This document shows positions 52,065 to 61,303 of a DNA stretch of 64,000 nt, piece by piece. Source of the DNA: CALBPI01 sp045110335 (lineage in GTDB: Bacteria > Pseudomonadota > Gammaproteobacteria > Steroidobacterales > Woeseiaceae); assembly GCA_045110335.1 (NCBI GenBank), contig JBGCGB010000048.1, positions 36,902-100,901 of the forward strand, in the 5' to 3' direction. The position numbers and the translations under genes are program-made. The stretch's first letter is position 1. Each line of letters starts with the position of its first letter. Under the pieces are notes generated by a model, which was not told the DNA's origin, did no database searches, and worked only from the letters and a program-made list of their open reading frames with translations.

Positions 52065-55000
52065 TTAATCTGTCGCCTTGATGTTGTCGTCGCTGTTGCG
52101 ATCGATGTACTTATTGTAAGGATCGATGCCCGCATATGCCGGACGTTCCGCCGTTCGCACGACGATTTCCTGTTCACCCGACACCACCGAACGACGGCTA
52201 AACTCGAGCACATCATCGGCACCAAACTGAGCCAATCCGGGCCGCGCCGCAAATAAACCGATGTCGATATCGTCGACGAGCTCAGCGCTTGTCTCACGCC
52301 CTTCGCCGTCCGCATAGAATTTCTCAGCGGCCACCTTGATCGTCGTCTCGAATTGCCCATCCGCGGTTTCGCGCACCACGGCATCGGTCACCTTGAGGTC
52401 ATAGACCGTAATCTTTTCCAGCAAATCAATGACCAACTGTCGCTCACGCTCATTGCGCACCAATGATTTGAAACCGTTCACAAGATCTATAGACGAGGCA
52501 TACGGCTGGCTCTTGAATCGATACTGATCCAGCAACCCTGCCAACATCTCGTTGACGCGATCTTCACCCAATCTGTCCTGCAACAGATACATCACGACCG
52601 CACCTTTGCGATAATGAATGTAACCCTGATTTTCAACGCGGTACAACGGCAGCTCTTCGATGATCTCGCTACCGCGTGAATTGAGATAACGATCCAGCTC
52701 GTATTTCAGGAAGCGGCGAATCTTGTCTTCGCCATACATCGACTTCATGACCATCAACGCCGAGTACTGTGCCATCGTCTCAACGAGCAACGTACCGCCC
52801 TGCTGGTTGGCACTGATCAATTGATGCGCCCAATACTGATGACCAAACTCATGTGCGGTCACATAAGTGACGTAGTCGATGTCATTCGGGTCGGTCAGAT
52901 TCGCGATGAAACCCAACTGTTCGGAATACGGAACCGTGCCCGCAAACGCCTGCGCAAATGTGGCATAACCGGGAAATTCCAAAATGCGTGCATGGTCGAA
53001 CTGGTAAGGCCCAAAATTGGCTTTGAAGTAATCCAGCGAAGCAACCGCGGCATCAAGCATCGTCGTCACATTGAAGTCGTGCTTGTTGTGGTAGTAGACC
53101 TCAAAATCAACACCATCCTCTTGGCGACTCGCGACTTCGTAGCGTGCTGACTGCACCGAGAAGAACGCAAGAATGGGCGTTTCAGATACAAAGCGGGCGA
53201 TACGACGATCACCAACGGTTTCGTCCGACACTCGACTGCCCGGTGCGATCGGTACCTGATCGGCACGAGTACTCACGGTGATATCCGACATCACCCAATC
53301 GGCATCACCGACGTAGTTCTGCTCGCGCGCCGACTCGTCTTCCAACGGTGCCAAGCGTAACTCTGCCGGCAGATCATATTTCCGGCGGGTTGCTCGGTCT
53401 TGCAATAAACCGGAGCGACCCATCCCGAACTGCGGTGCGAACTCCAGGTTGTTCAGGAACGTTCCGTTATGCACTAGCCGCGTGTCGTTGCCACGCGCGC
53501 GGAATCCGCGTTGCTCGCGTAGCGTTTCAAACGTCAGCGTACGACGTTCGCCCGGTTGCAACGGCGTATCGAATCGATAGATACGATACTTAAACGCCTC
53601 ATCATTGCTCTCAAGCGTCGCGCCCGGTAGATCGACTGACTGAACCTGCACGACATTGTCTTCGAAACGGACATGCAGCACGTCAACCGGTGCACCGGTA
53701 TCGTTGATCATATCGATCTTTCCGCTGGCCTCGAATCGACGCGCCTCGGGATAGACCTCTAACGTCAACGTAATCGCCGTCATCGAGGGCTGTTTGATGT
53801 TCTCGTACTGAAGATACTTTTTCTCGTACTCAGCGAGCCGCTCTTCGCGAAGATCGGTCGTCACATACTCATTTAACACATTCGTATTGCGATAGATGTG
53901 CACACCAGTAGCGACGAACGCGACAAGACAGCCAAGCATCAACGCGCCTGACACACTCTTCAACCGACCCGGCACTAACTTGAGGGACGAGCGAACCGAC
54001 ACCGCCGTACCTCGGCGCCACAACCAGTGTGCGGCGATCGCCAGCATGATGCTGAAGATGCCCCAATACAAACGTACCCACCAGGCGCCGGCGCCACTGA
54101 CGGCGGTGCCGTTGATATCGGACAGCGGCACATTGATGCCCTGCCCGAACAAATAAAGTGGATGGTTCCAGTCGATAATGCTGAAGGTGATGATCGCGAC
54201 GAGATACAACATCATCAGCGCCCATCCGACATACTTGTTCGGGCTGAGCGCTTGCACAAACACCGAGAGAATTCCCAGCGACACAAGCTCAACCGTTTGC
54301 GGCAACACATACCACATCAAGTATTTATCAAGTTCGTAGTCAGTGTAGCCGCGAATGGTCTGCACCAACATGGCCGCGATCACCGAGATCATCAACGTCG
54401 CCAATAGCACGCCTACAACAGCCAGCGCCTTCGGCACCATGAACGCCCAGTTGGGAATCGACGTGGAGTCGATCAGCTCGTGCATCTTGCGTTCACGATC
54501 GCGCCAAACCAATTCGCCGCCATAAAAGATCGCGATAATAATCGGGATGATCGTGAATGAACCCAGCAGAATATCGATGACATAGAAAGTGACCGGGTAC
54601 GCCGCCGTACCGTAAATCCCGGACACAAAAAACAGGGCGGCGACGGAGTTAAACAGTCCGATCAGAATCAGGATGAAAAATGCCGGGCTGCGGAACACCT
54701 GCTGCATTTCGAATTTGCAACGCGTGACCAAACGTATCCAGGCGGCGCGCCCGGGTGTGGCGGGCGGCAGCGAATCGGTGAGCAAAGGTGTCTGACGGGA
54801 GAGCTTTTCGGCCGTGCGTTCCTGTTTCTTGACCTGGCGCGCCGACAAGCCTTTTTCGGCAAACTGATAGCGCGAGTAAGCGAATGCTAGTGCCAGCAAC
54901 GACACGCCGAACCAGACAAGCCGATTGACGAGCAAGATACCGTCGAATGGCGGCATTTGCGTGTTGCTTTCCGAGGCCGTCCAGTAACGCGTGATCAACT

Positions 55001-55649
55001 CATACGCGGCGCCGCCAAAAGGCTCGGTATAGGCGCTGAACGTCAACAGATTAGGATCGAACTCCGTTAGTGCCCCGAAGATCAGATACAACACCAGGAA
55101 GACAACGACGCCGATATAGCTGCCCATCATCGTGCGGGTGACGGTTGCCACGGCGAAGAACAGCGACGATGTCAGAAAGATACCTGGCAGTGCGAGCAAC
55201 AAGTATGCATACAAGTAAAATCCAAAGCGATTCGGCCCAAGCGTTTCCGGATCCATCCACGGCATGAGCGATCCCATCCAGATCGCCAGTGGCACCGCGA
55301 GGAACGCGATCGCCGATATTGCAAACGCACCGGCAAAGCGCCCGATCAGGTAGTCGAACTTACTGACACGCGTGGCGCGCACCATCGGGCCGAAGCCACT
55401 TTCATCGTCACGCACAATGACATTGGCCACAAAAGCGGTCGTCACGAACATGAAAAAGATGGTCAGGATGATCATCGTCTCGGCGATCGCCGCCGGACTG
55501 TTGGCATTGATATTACCGCCGTCGCCGATCTGAATATTCGGCGACGAAACAGCCCCGAAAGTCAGCAGAAAAAACAGCGCAAAGACGACCCAAAACACGG
55601 GATTGCGAGCCTGATAGCGCAGCTCAAACGCGAATACATTAGTAAACAT
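52065..55649 (-). CDS. ABC-2 permease fused to an M1-family aminopeptidase
   Basis: A 1194-residue fusion. The first part (about residues 1-600) is an ABC-2-type membrane permease with two groups of six helices (FAFELRYQARNPVFWVVF; NKYVGWALMMLYLVAI). From about residue 620 the protein continues with a periplasmic M1 peptidase region. It has the zinc motif HEFGH at H933-H937 and the following glutamate helix LVETMAQYSAL. Such fusions pair with an ATPase, and here the ATPase gene lies immediately upstream on the same strand. A role in exporting or processing a peptide is likely; the cargo is unknown. ATG 55649 starts the permease; the frame extends to 55769 inside the ATPase gene. Confidence 0.86.
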   Translation of the reverse strand: MFTNVFAFELRYQARNPVFWVVFALFFLLTFGAVSSPNIQIGDGGNINANSPAAIAETMIILTIFFMFVTTAFVANVIVRDDESGFGPMVRATRVSKFDYLIGRFAGAFAISAIAFLAVPLAIWMGSLMPWMDPETLGPNRFGFYLYAYLLLALPGIFLTSSLFFAVATVTRTMMGSYIGVVVFLVLYLIFGALTEFDPNLLTFSAYTEPFGGAAYELITRYWTASESNTQMPPFDGILLVNRLVWFGVSLLALAFAYSRYQFAEKGLSARQVKKQERTAEKLSRQTPLLTDSLPPATPGRAAWIRLVTRCKFEMQQVFRSPAFFILILIGLFNSVAALFFVSGIYGTAAYPVTFYVIDILLGSFTIIPIIIAIFYGGELVWRDRERKMHELIDSTSIPNWAFMVPKALAVVGVLLATLMISVIAAMLVQTIRGYTDYELDKYLMWYVLPQTVELVSLGILSVFVQALSPNKYVGWALMMLYLVAIITFSIIDWNHPLYLFGQGINVPLSDINGTAVSGAGAWWVRLYWGIFSIMLAIAAHWLWRRGTAVSVRSSLKLVPGRLKSVSGALMLGCLVAFVATGVHIYRNTNVLNEYVTTDLREERLAEYEKKYLQYENIKQPSMTAITLTLEVYPEARRFEASGKIDMINDTGAPVDVLHVRFEDNVVQVQSVDLPGATLESNDEAFKYRIYRFDTPLQPGERRTLTFETLREQRGFRARGNDTRLVHNGTFLNNLEFAPQFGMGRSGLLQDRATRRKYDLPAELRLAPLEDESAREQNYVGDADWVMSDITVSTRADQVPIAPGSRVSDETVGDRRIARFVSETPILAFFSVQSARYEVASRQEDGVDFEVYYHNKHDFNVTTMLDAAVASLDYFKANFGPYQFDHARILEFPGYATFAQAFAGTVPYSEQLGFIANLTDPNDIDYVTYVTAHEFGHQYWAHQLISANQQGGTLLVETMAQYSALMVMKSMYGEDKIRRFLKYELDRYLNSRGSEIIEELPLYRVENQGYIHYRKGAVVMYLLQDRLGEDRVNEMLAGLLDQYRFKSQPYASSIDLVNGFKSLVRNERERQLVIDLLEKITVYDLKVTDAVVRETADGQFETTIKVAAEKFYADGEGRETSAELVDDIDIGLFAARPGLAQFGADDVLEFSRRSVVSGEQEIVVRTAERPAYAGIDPYNKYIDRNSDDNIKATD

Positions 55650-55659
55650 CGTGTGTGAC

Positions 55660-56553
55660 TCAGGCTGCGGTTTGATCGACGTCGCGACGCAGATCAGCCA
55701 GCGTCGAGAAGTACACGTCCTCCAGACCGCCACTGGCAGCCGCAAAACCATCGCCGGGATCCGTGTCACTGATCACATTGATGATGGTTGAGCCGGCGAT
55801 CAGGCGTGTCGAGATCACATCGAAGCGCTCGCGATGATCAGCCAGCGCATCACGCGAAATAGTCTTGGACCAGATGCGCCCGCGTGTTTGTTCAATCAAT
55901 TCGTGCGGTGCACCTTCGAGCTGCAATCGACCTTGTGCAAGCACCGCCATACGCGGACAAAGGTCCGCCACGTCATCGACGATGTGCGTCGACAAGATAA
56001 TGACCACGTTCTCACCGATTTCAGCCAGCAAGTTCAAAAAACGGTTACGCTCTTCCGGATCAAGCCCGGCCGTGGGTTCATCGACAATGATCAACTCCGG
56101 ATTACCGATCAACGCTTGCGCAACGCCGAAGCGCTGACGCATACCACCGGAAAAACCGGCGATCGCTTTTTTGCGTACATCCCAAAGATTGACCTGGTTG
56201 AGCAAAGTCTCGACCGTCAACTTACGATCGGCCTTGGAAGCGATCCCCTTGAGCACCGCCATGTGATCAAGCATGTCGTACGCATTGACGCGCGGGTAGA
56301 CGCCGAAATCCTGCGGCAGATAGCCGAGCCGTTCGCGCAGTTGCTCGGGTTGCTTCAAGACATCGATGTCACCAAACGTAATCTGACCCTGAGTTGGAGT
56401 TTGCAGCGTCGCAATCGTCCGCATCAATGTCGACTTGCCAGCACCGTTGGGGCCAAGCAAGCCAAACATGCCTTTCGGAATGGTCAGCGTGACATCGGTC
56501 AGCGCTTGCGTACCGTTTGGATAGACGTGAGTGACACCGTTGAGTTGCAACAT
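55660..56553 (-). CDS. ABC transporter ATP-binding protein
   Basis: A 297-residue ATPase of the ABC-2 exporter class. Walker A GPNGAGKST, Q loop LPQDFGVYPR, signature FSGGMRQRFG, Walker B LIIVDEPTAGLDP and H-loop STHIVDDV are all intact. It energises the permease/peptidase encoded 10 bases downstream. AGGGGA lies 8 bases before the ATG at 56553. The substrate is unknown. Confidence 0.93.
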   Translation of the reverse strand: MLQLNGVTHVYPNGTQALTDVTLTIPKGMFGLLGPNGAGKSTLMRTIATLQTPTQGQITFGDIDVLKQPEQLRERLGYLPQDFGVYPRVNAYDMLDHMAVLKGIASKADRKLTVETLLNQVNLWDVRKKAIAGFSGGMRQRFGVAQALIGNPELIIVDEPTAGLDPEERNRFLNLLAEIGENVVIILSTHIVDDVADLCPRMAVLAQGRLQLEGAPHELIEQTRGRIWSKTISRDALADHRERFDVISTRLIAGSTIINVISDTDPGDGFAAASGGLEDVYFSTLADLRRDVDQTAA

Positions 56554-56852
56554 GATAAGAATCCCCTGATATTTGTTATCCGGCGATCATCGCATATTGA
56601 AACGCATTGAAAAATCTCCACCAAACGATGAACTATAGTTAAATCAATCATTTAACGCATGCAAATCGAGCTTATCGGACAATGCTTTTCATTGATCGTC
56701 ATGCGGTTGTTGCGATGAGCTGATAGGCTAAGTTTCGTGCCAAAAATACCGCAGATAGGCAACAAAACAATTGATGTTGGGTGTGACTAGACTTTTGATT
56801 GCGCGATATGGTTTGGACAACGAGACTTCAAAGACCACCGGAGATTGATAAC

Positions 56853-57302
56853 TTGACTACTCATGTACGCCCGGCATCAATGTCAGACATTGACGAACTT
56901 ACGCGTCTTTTTGACGGTTACAGAGTGTTCTACGAACAAGCGAGTGACCCTGGTCTCGCCCGATCGTTTATTCAACAACGACTGATGAATGACGAGTCGA
57001 GAATTTTTGTCGGTGACAAGGGCGATGGGAGCTGTTGCGGATTCACGCAACTTTTTCCGTCATTCTCATCGGTATCCGCTGCACCGATATGGGTGCTCAA
57101 CGATCTGTATGTTGAACAGTCTGCGAGAAAACTTGGTGTAGGCCGAAGGCTCATGGACGCCGCTCGAGAATTTGCAATCGACACTGGCGCAAAAGGTATC
57201 TTGCTCGAAACCGCTAAGACTAATATGAACGCTCAAGCGCTTTATGAATCACTCGGGTATGAACGCAACAATGATTCCTTATTTTATTTTCTTGAGGTCT
57301 AG
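56853..57302 (+). CDS. GNAT-family N-acetyltransferase
   Basis: A 149-residue acyl-CoA-dependent acetyltransferase. Motif A is seen as VLNDLYVEQSARKLGVGRRLMDAAREFA, with the Q/RxxGxG/A acyl-CoA loop as RKLGVGR, and the C-terminal LYESLGYERN. Ribosome-binding GGAG lies 9 bases before a TTG at 56853. The TTG gives the family-typical start TTHVRPASMSDIDELTRLF, so it was preferred over ATG 56808. The substrate is unknown. Confidence 0.82.
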   Translation: MTTHVRPASMSDIDELTRLFDGYRVFYEQASDPGLARSFIQQRLMNDESRIFVGDKGDGSCCGFTQLFPSFSSVSAAPIWVLNDLYVEQSARKLGVGRRLMDAAREFAIDTGAKGILLETAKTNMNAQALYESLGYERNNDSLFYFLEV

Positions 57303-57471
57303 CCGTCAGGTTGTCTCTGGGAAGGCCGGGCTGGATTTATCTTCCACCGCAGGGCTACTTGGCAAAAAATTATCTTAAACGCTGCTTAAACATGCGCTGA
57401 AGGATTCTAAGCATGAGCAACGTACTGTTGATTGCAACGATGCTATCTTTTCTCACATTTCACGACGCGAT

Positions 57472-59211
57472 TCATTCAAACAAACGACTCAACCGGGAGT
57501 AGACGCGTTGCACAGGCGCTGATGTACAGCCCTGCGCTAAGTGATCCCGCACAGCCACACGCTTTTCGGTCTCAATGTTGATACGCATCGCCATATCGGA
57601 TTGTGTTCGTCGCAAATCAGCCTCACTGGTAATAGCTAGATTTCTAATCGCACCGACAAACTGTTCTGGCGTCATTTTGGCATGCTTGTCATAGATCGCT
57701 TTATAGCGTGCCGCATGACGACGCGCGACATAGGTACGATCACGCTGAACTTCATTGGTGAAACTGCCGGCATAAGGGTCGGTAGTTGTTTCCGTGACAA
57801 CATAGTCAAACGGCACGGGATCGACGATTTGGCTTTGGCATTGATTGGAATAGCCTTGCAAATAAATGACAAAGAAGTGCTCTTTATAGAAAGTCGACGA
57901 CTCAAGTCGAAGTTCCTTCTTTTCCATTTGATCAATCACGCCGGCGAACGTATTCGGCAAAAACATCGCCGTATCCGGTGAATCACATCCGGCGCGCAGT
58001 GTACGGTCTCCGGCACCGCAAACGCGACACTCTTCGGAAAGCCGCGTGTACATCTTGTTATCGTCGGTAAACACGCGGAACTGATCCGTGAGACGACTGA
58101 AGTCCTCGATATAGCTCAAAAACTCGGGCTCTGGAATTCGTTCACCAACACCGAACTTATAGGTCATGCATAAACAGTAGTAGTTGGCTTCAGCGGGCTC
58201 GCCAGTACTCGACGGCGTAGCTGAACGACAGCTTTCATAAAACGGATTCAGACGCGGAAAATCGCGGTTCTGGCGAAAATTGACAAGCTTCGCATTCCGT
58301 CGCTCGTCATCATTGGCTTGCTGCATGTCATAGACGACATCATCCATCACCATGAGCTTATCAGGGTCTAAATGCTTCGATTCCAATGCTGATGATTCAA
58401 AGCGCATACCGGTGATCAACCGATTCTGCGCATCATACAACCGCAACATCAAACGCCGATTCTTGGGTTGCTCGTCGAAGCTCATCGGAAACAACAACCC
58501 ATGGGTCACGCGAGGTTGACACCCTTCACCGCTGCTTTCCGGCACCTTAAGGTGCATCAGATAACCATCCTGCGATCGCCGTGTTTCAATCAAATCACCC
58601 ACACAAAGCGTTTTGATACGGGTTTCAAACTCAAGACGGAAACCATTTGCGATACGCCGAAGCGAACCCCTACCCTTGATCTTCGCATAGAGATCGCTAT
58701 GTGGGTTCCAGCGAAAATCGGCATACCTGGGTGTCATCAGTAAACCAGCGAACGCATCCTTGTCAAAAGGACCTGTCGGCGTTGCGGAAACTGCGTCACT
58801 TACGATCGCAGAAGGCTGCGATCTGACCTCCGGCTTATCGAGTTGATCGAGCAGCTCATCGCATGCAACCCCGAGTGGCTTGATCACTTGGTCAATCATC
58901 GCATTGGGGTCACGTCGTAAAGCACCCATCCGTTGTGAGAGTGATGTCGTGGCCGCCTGCAGAGCAGCCTGCTGTGCCGCAACATCAGGCAATTCCCGCT
59001 GGATTACATTCTGCCAACGAGAGACATTAGCCATGATGGTGTTTGCTTCTTCCGGGGCGATGTTCATCGCACCGGCGAACTGCATCCGAATGGTGTGTGC
59101 ATAATAGCAATGCACCGCCTTTTCACCATTGGTCTTAAGCTCCGCTAACTCGCTGGCCAAAGTGGTGGCTGACCCTAACAATCCTAGACAAAAGACAATC
59201 CAGCGACTCAT
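57472..59211 (-). CDS. Large exported protein of unknown function
   Basis: A 579-residue predicted exported protein with signal peptide MSRWIVFCLGLLGSATTLASELAE. The mature part has a helical region, a beta-rich middle, and a cluster of paired cysteines (CRSATPSSTGEPAEANYYCLCMTY and CRVCGAGDRTLRAGC) that may form disulfides. No family is recognised. TAAGG precedes the ATG at 59211. It is followed by accessory sequence with repeats, and lies at the edge of the accessory region. Confidence 0.62.
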   Translation of the reverse strand: MSRWIVFCLGLLGSATTLASELAELKTNGEKAVHCYYAHTIRMQFAGAMNIAPEEANTIMANVSRWQNVIQRELPDVAAQQAALQAATTSLSQRMGALRRDPNAMIDQVIKPLGVACDELLDQLDKPEVRSQPSAIVSDAVSATPTGPFDKDAFAGLLMTPRYADFRWNPHSDLYAKIKGRGSLRRIANGFRLEFETRIKTLCVGDLIETRRSQDGYLMHLKVPESSGEGCQPRVTHGLLFPMSFDEQPKNRRLMLRLYDAQNRLITGMRFESSALESKHLDPDKLMVMDDVVYDMQQANDDERRNAKLVNFRQNRDFPRLNPFYESCRSATPSSTGEPAEANYYCLCMTYKFGVGERIPEPEFLSYIEDFSRLTDQFRVFTDDNKMYTRLSEECRVCGAGDRTLRAGCDSPDTAMFLPNTFAGVIDQMEKKELRLESSTFYKEHFFVIYLQGYSNQCQSQIVDPVPFDYVVTETTTDPYAGSFTNEVQRDRTYVARRHAARYKAIYDKHAKMTPEQFVGAIRNLAITSEADLRRTQSDMAMRINIETEKRVAVRDHLAQGCTSAPVQRVYSRLSRLFE

Positions 59212-59342
59212 AACCTTACTGCTCTTCTTTGATGCTCATGATTACAGGATAACAGAGGTATTCAGTCAATTTTGATTGAGCATGCGCCGTAAGATAGAGC
59301 CAGCCGTAAGCTTGCCCGTCTGCGCGACAGCGATTCACTTAG

Positions 59343-59537
59343 ATCAGGACAGGCACAACACCACAAGTCGAAAACACCACTTAGATCAGTACAAGCACAG
59401 CTTCATAGAGCGAAAAAGTACCGTTAAGCAGAAGATTCTAAGACTGTCCGAGTTGTTGGCTTTCCCTAATGTGTGCCTGTCCAAGAAAATGTAAGAAAAT
59501 GCACTGATTGTCCCGCTGGTTTTGTGCCTGTCCTGAT
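59343..59537. repeat. Repeat element A with 16-bp terminal inverted repeats
   Basis: ATCAGGACAGGCACAA (59343-59358) is repeated inverted as TTGTGCCTGTCCTGAT (59522-59537), enclosing 163 bases. Inside, a direct variant of the left end (AGATCAGTACAAGCACA, 59382-59398) and GTGTGCCTGTCC near 59472-59483 are found. The segment 59382-59500 aligns at about 75% by eye with repeat B at 61 kb. No gene is contained. The ends match those flanking the Y1 transposase, so this is a candidate non-autonomous element. Confidence 0.75.
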
Positions 59538-59686
59538 TATCACTCGAGGACCTCTATCAGGATGTTACATATATGCACTGCATGTGCGCGTAGCGGATCT
59601 ATTCGCCGGTGCTGTTCTGTGGGAGTCTAAATGCCGAGCCAATCAGCTCTGCCCCTCCCGCTATCGAACACATGGAGAACAAGCCA

Positions 59687-60157
59687 ATGACACAAACACA
59701 ATCGCTAGCGCTGAAGGTTGCTACCGTCTTATGGATTGTCTGGGGGTTAGTCCACGCTGTTGCCGGCGTTATCGTGATTTCGTCCGATGCGACGGGTGGC
59801 TTTCAGGGCATTGCGGATGCCGTTGATCCTGAACTGCTAATGGCCGCCTACCACCCTGCGGTAGGGGGCATTCTCAATCAGCACGGCTGGAACTTGCTCT
59901 GGGGCGGTCTTATTACGATGATTGGCGCCGTGTTTATCTGGCGACACAGCATGACTGCGATCTGGGTGACCGCAATGATCGGTGGCTTACTTGATATTGG
60001 CTATCTGGTGTTCGTCGACATACCAGGCTATGTAAATTTTCTACCGGGCACGCTGATGACTGTCGTTTCCGGCACAGCAGTCTTGCTAAGCTTCTGGGTC
60101 TGGATCCCCGTAGGCCGCATGATCGGTCGACGTAATACGTCTTCGGTGCGCGAGTAA
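59687..60157 (+). CDS. Small four-helix membrane protein
   Basis: A 156-residue integral membrane protein with four predicted helices (VATVLWIVWGLVHAVAGVIVI, LLWGGLITMIGAVFIW, IWVTAMIGGLLDIGYLVF and LMTVVSGTAVLLSFWVWIPVG). No domain is recognised. ATG 59687 has GGAG 9-10 bases upstream (59673-59676); an in-frame ATG at 59672 overlaps that site. It lies between repeat A and a LysR gene. Confidence 0.65.
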   Translation: MTQTQSLALKVATVLWIVWGLVHAVAGVIVISSDATGGFQGIADAVDPELLMAAYHPAVGGILNQHGWNLLWGGLITMIGAVFIWRHSMTAIWVTAMIGGLLDIGYLVFVDIPGYVNFLPGTLMTVVSGTAVLLSFWVWIPVGRMIGRRNTSSVRE

Positions 60158-60190
60158 AATCGCTCATTGGCGGAATGCACAGCGCGCGAG

Positions 60191-60832
60191 CTATAGAGGA
60201 TAGACTGCCTTGATAGACGCCAGAAACGCGCGCACCTTTGCAGAACGATGTAGATCGACATGTGTCACGCGCCACGACCGAACCATCCATGTTCTCATTG
60301 GTGGTCTGACCTCCACCATGCCTTCTTGGCGTTGCGCAAGCGCATGCGGCATAAAACCGATGCCCAGCCCGTTGATGATGGCGCGTTCGGCGGTTTCGAA
60401 ATCATTGAATCGCAGTTGTATCCGTTCTGCTGGCACGTACTTCGCCATCCACAACAAGAACGATGACCGGGAATGACGCGCTTCAGTTGACCCGATAAAC
60501 GTATGTTCAGCGTAGTCTTTGCGATCTTGAGGAATACCGTTGCGTTTGATGTAGTCGGCCGACGCGAACAAGCCCAGAGTCTTGACGATCCGCTTTAGCT
60601 CTGAAAATCGCGCGTCGGCCAGATCCGCGACGTGACGCAGCTCAACACCGAGATCTGTTGGTGTGTAGCCGTTCTTCGCTCTGATGAACAACTTAGCGCC
60701 ATAGTCTTTTTCTAGTTGCTCAATGTGTCGAATCACAGTCGCACGATGGATACCCAAAGCGTCTGCCGCGGCGCTGACCGTGCCGAGCTTGACGACTTGC
60801 GCCGCCGTATGAATTTCGTTCCAGTTTGCCAT
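60191..60832 (-). CDS. LysR-family regulator with an internal deletion
   Basis: A 213-residue protein about 85 residues shorter than a normal LysR regulator. The helix-turn-helix (VSAAADALGIHRATVIRHIEQLE, about residues 18-50) and linker helix are intact. Residue 80 or so (RFSELKR) then joins directly to the end of the first effector subdomain (LGLFASADYIKRNGIP), which normally follows about 85 residues later. The second subdomain and the C-terminus look normal. It can probably still bind DNA; ligand response is likely impaired. The reading frame is undisturbed, so this is either an in-frame deletion or a naturally short variant. Confidence 0.75.
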   Translation of the reverse strand: MANWNEIHTAAQVVKLGTVSAAADALGIHRATVIRHIEQLEKDYGAKLFIRAKNGYTPTDLGVELRHVADLADARFSELKRIVKTLGLFASADYIKRNGIPQDRKDYAEHTFIGSTEARHSRSSFLLWMAKYVPAERIQLRFNDFETAERAIINGLGIGFMPHALAQRQEGMVEVRPPMRTWMVRSWRVTHVDLHRSAKVRAFLASIKAVYPL

Positions 60833-61068
60833 CCGAACATTCCGCTAAAAATGAGAAGAACCGTCGACATATTAGGTTTCGAGCTACACCACAACAATAC
60901 ACATCTACGCACATCAGGTGCATCGTTCTTGAGTATTGCGAGACTGGGGGCTAGAGGCCGTCAGAGACGGATGCATCATGTTGAGGCTTATCCGTTGCAT
61001 CAAACGACGGGTTCCCCTTACCGCTTGATTGATCGATGATACTTTTGCGATTTAGACCAGAACCAATT

Positions 61069-61198
61069 AGACCAGGACAGGCGCAGCGCCACCGATCGAA
61101 AAACTACCGTTAAGCACGAGATTCTAGAATTGGCCGAATAGTTGGTATTACCTAATGAGTGCCTGTCCAAGAAAATACACCTCAAGAAAATACACCTA
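61069..61198. repeat. Repeat element B related to element A
   Basis: Starts AGACCAGGACAGGCGC and ends around GAGTGCCTGTCC-AAGAAAATACACC. It shares with element A the stretches CTACCGTTAAGC, GAGATTCTA, the CCTAATG before the inverted end and CCTGTCCAAGAAAAT. The left end is partly duplicated (TTAGACCAG at 61052 and 61068). Non-coding. It occupies much of the gap between the LysR gene and the convergent MBL-fold gene. Confidence 0.7.
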
Positions 61199-61303
61199 TT
61201 ACCTAATTTCCAATGCGAATAATCTGAAGTATCGTTGACCGTGTCGAAACTGCGGTTCGATCCCAGTTTTACACTACAAAACATGGTCGGGAAATTTGGT
61301 GGT

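Noticed and set aside
51746..52081. 111-residue plus-strand ORF next to the TonB receptor
   Set aside because: It runs through the terminator hairpin of the minus-strand operon and lacks a ribosome-binding site.
55834..56610. Plus-strand open frame of 258 codons antisense to the ABC ATPase
   Set aside because: The ATPase motifs on the minus strand are complete, so the opposing frame is a shadow.
61240..61275. GGTTCGATCCC resembling a tRNA T-arm
   Set aside because: The flanking bases do not form the 5-bp T stem or acceptor stem, and no D or anticodon arm is upstream.
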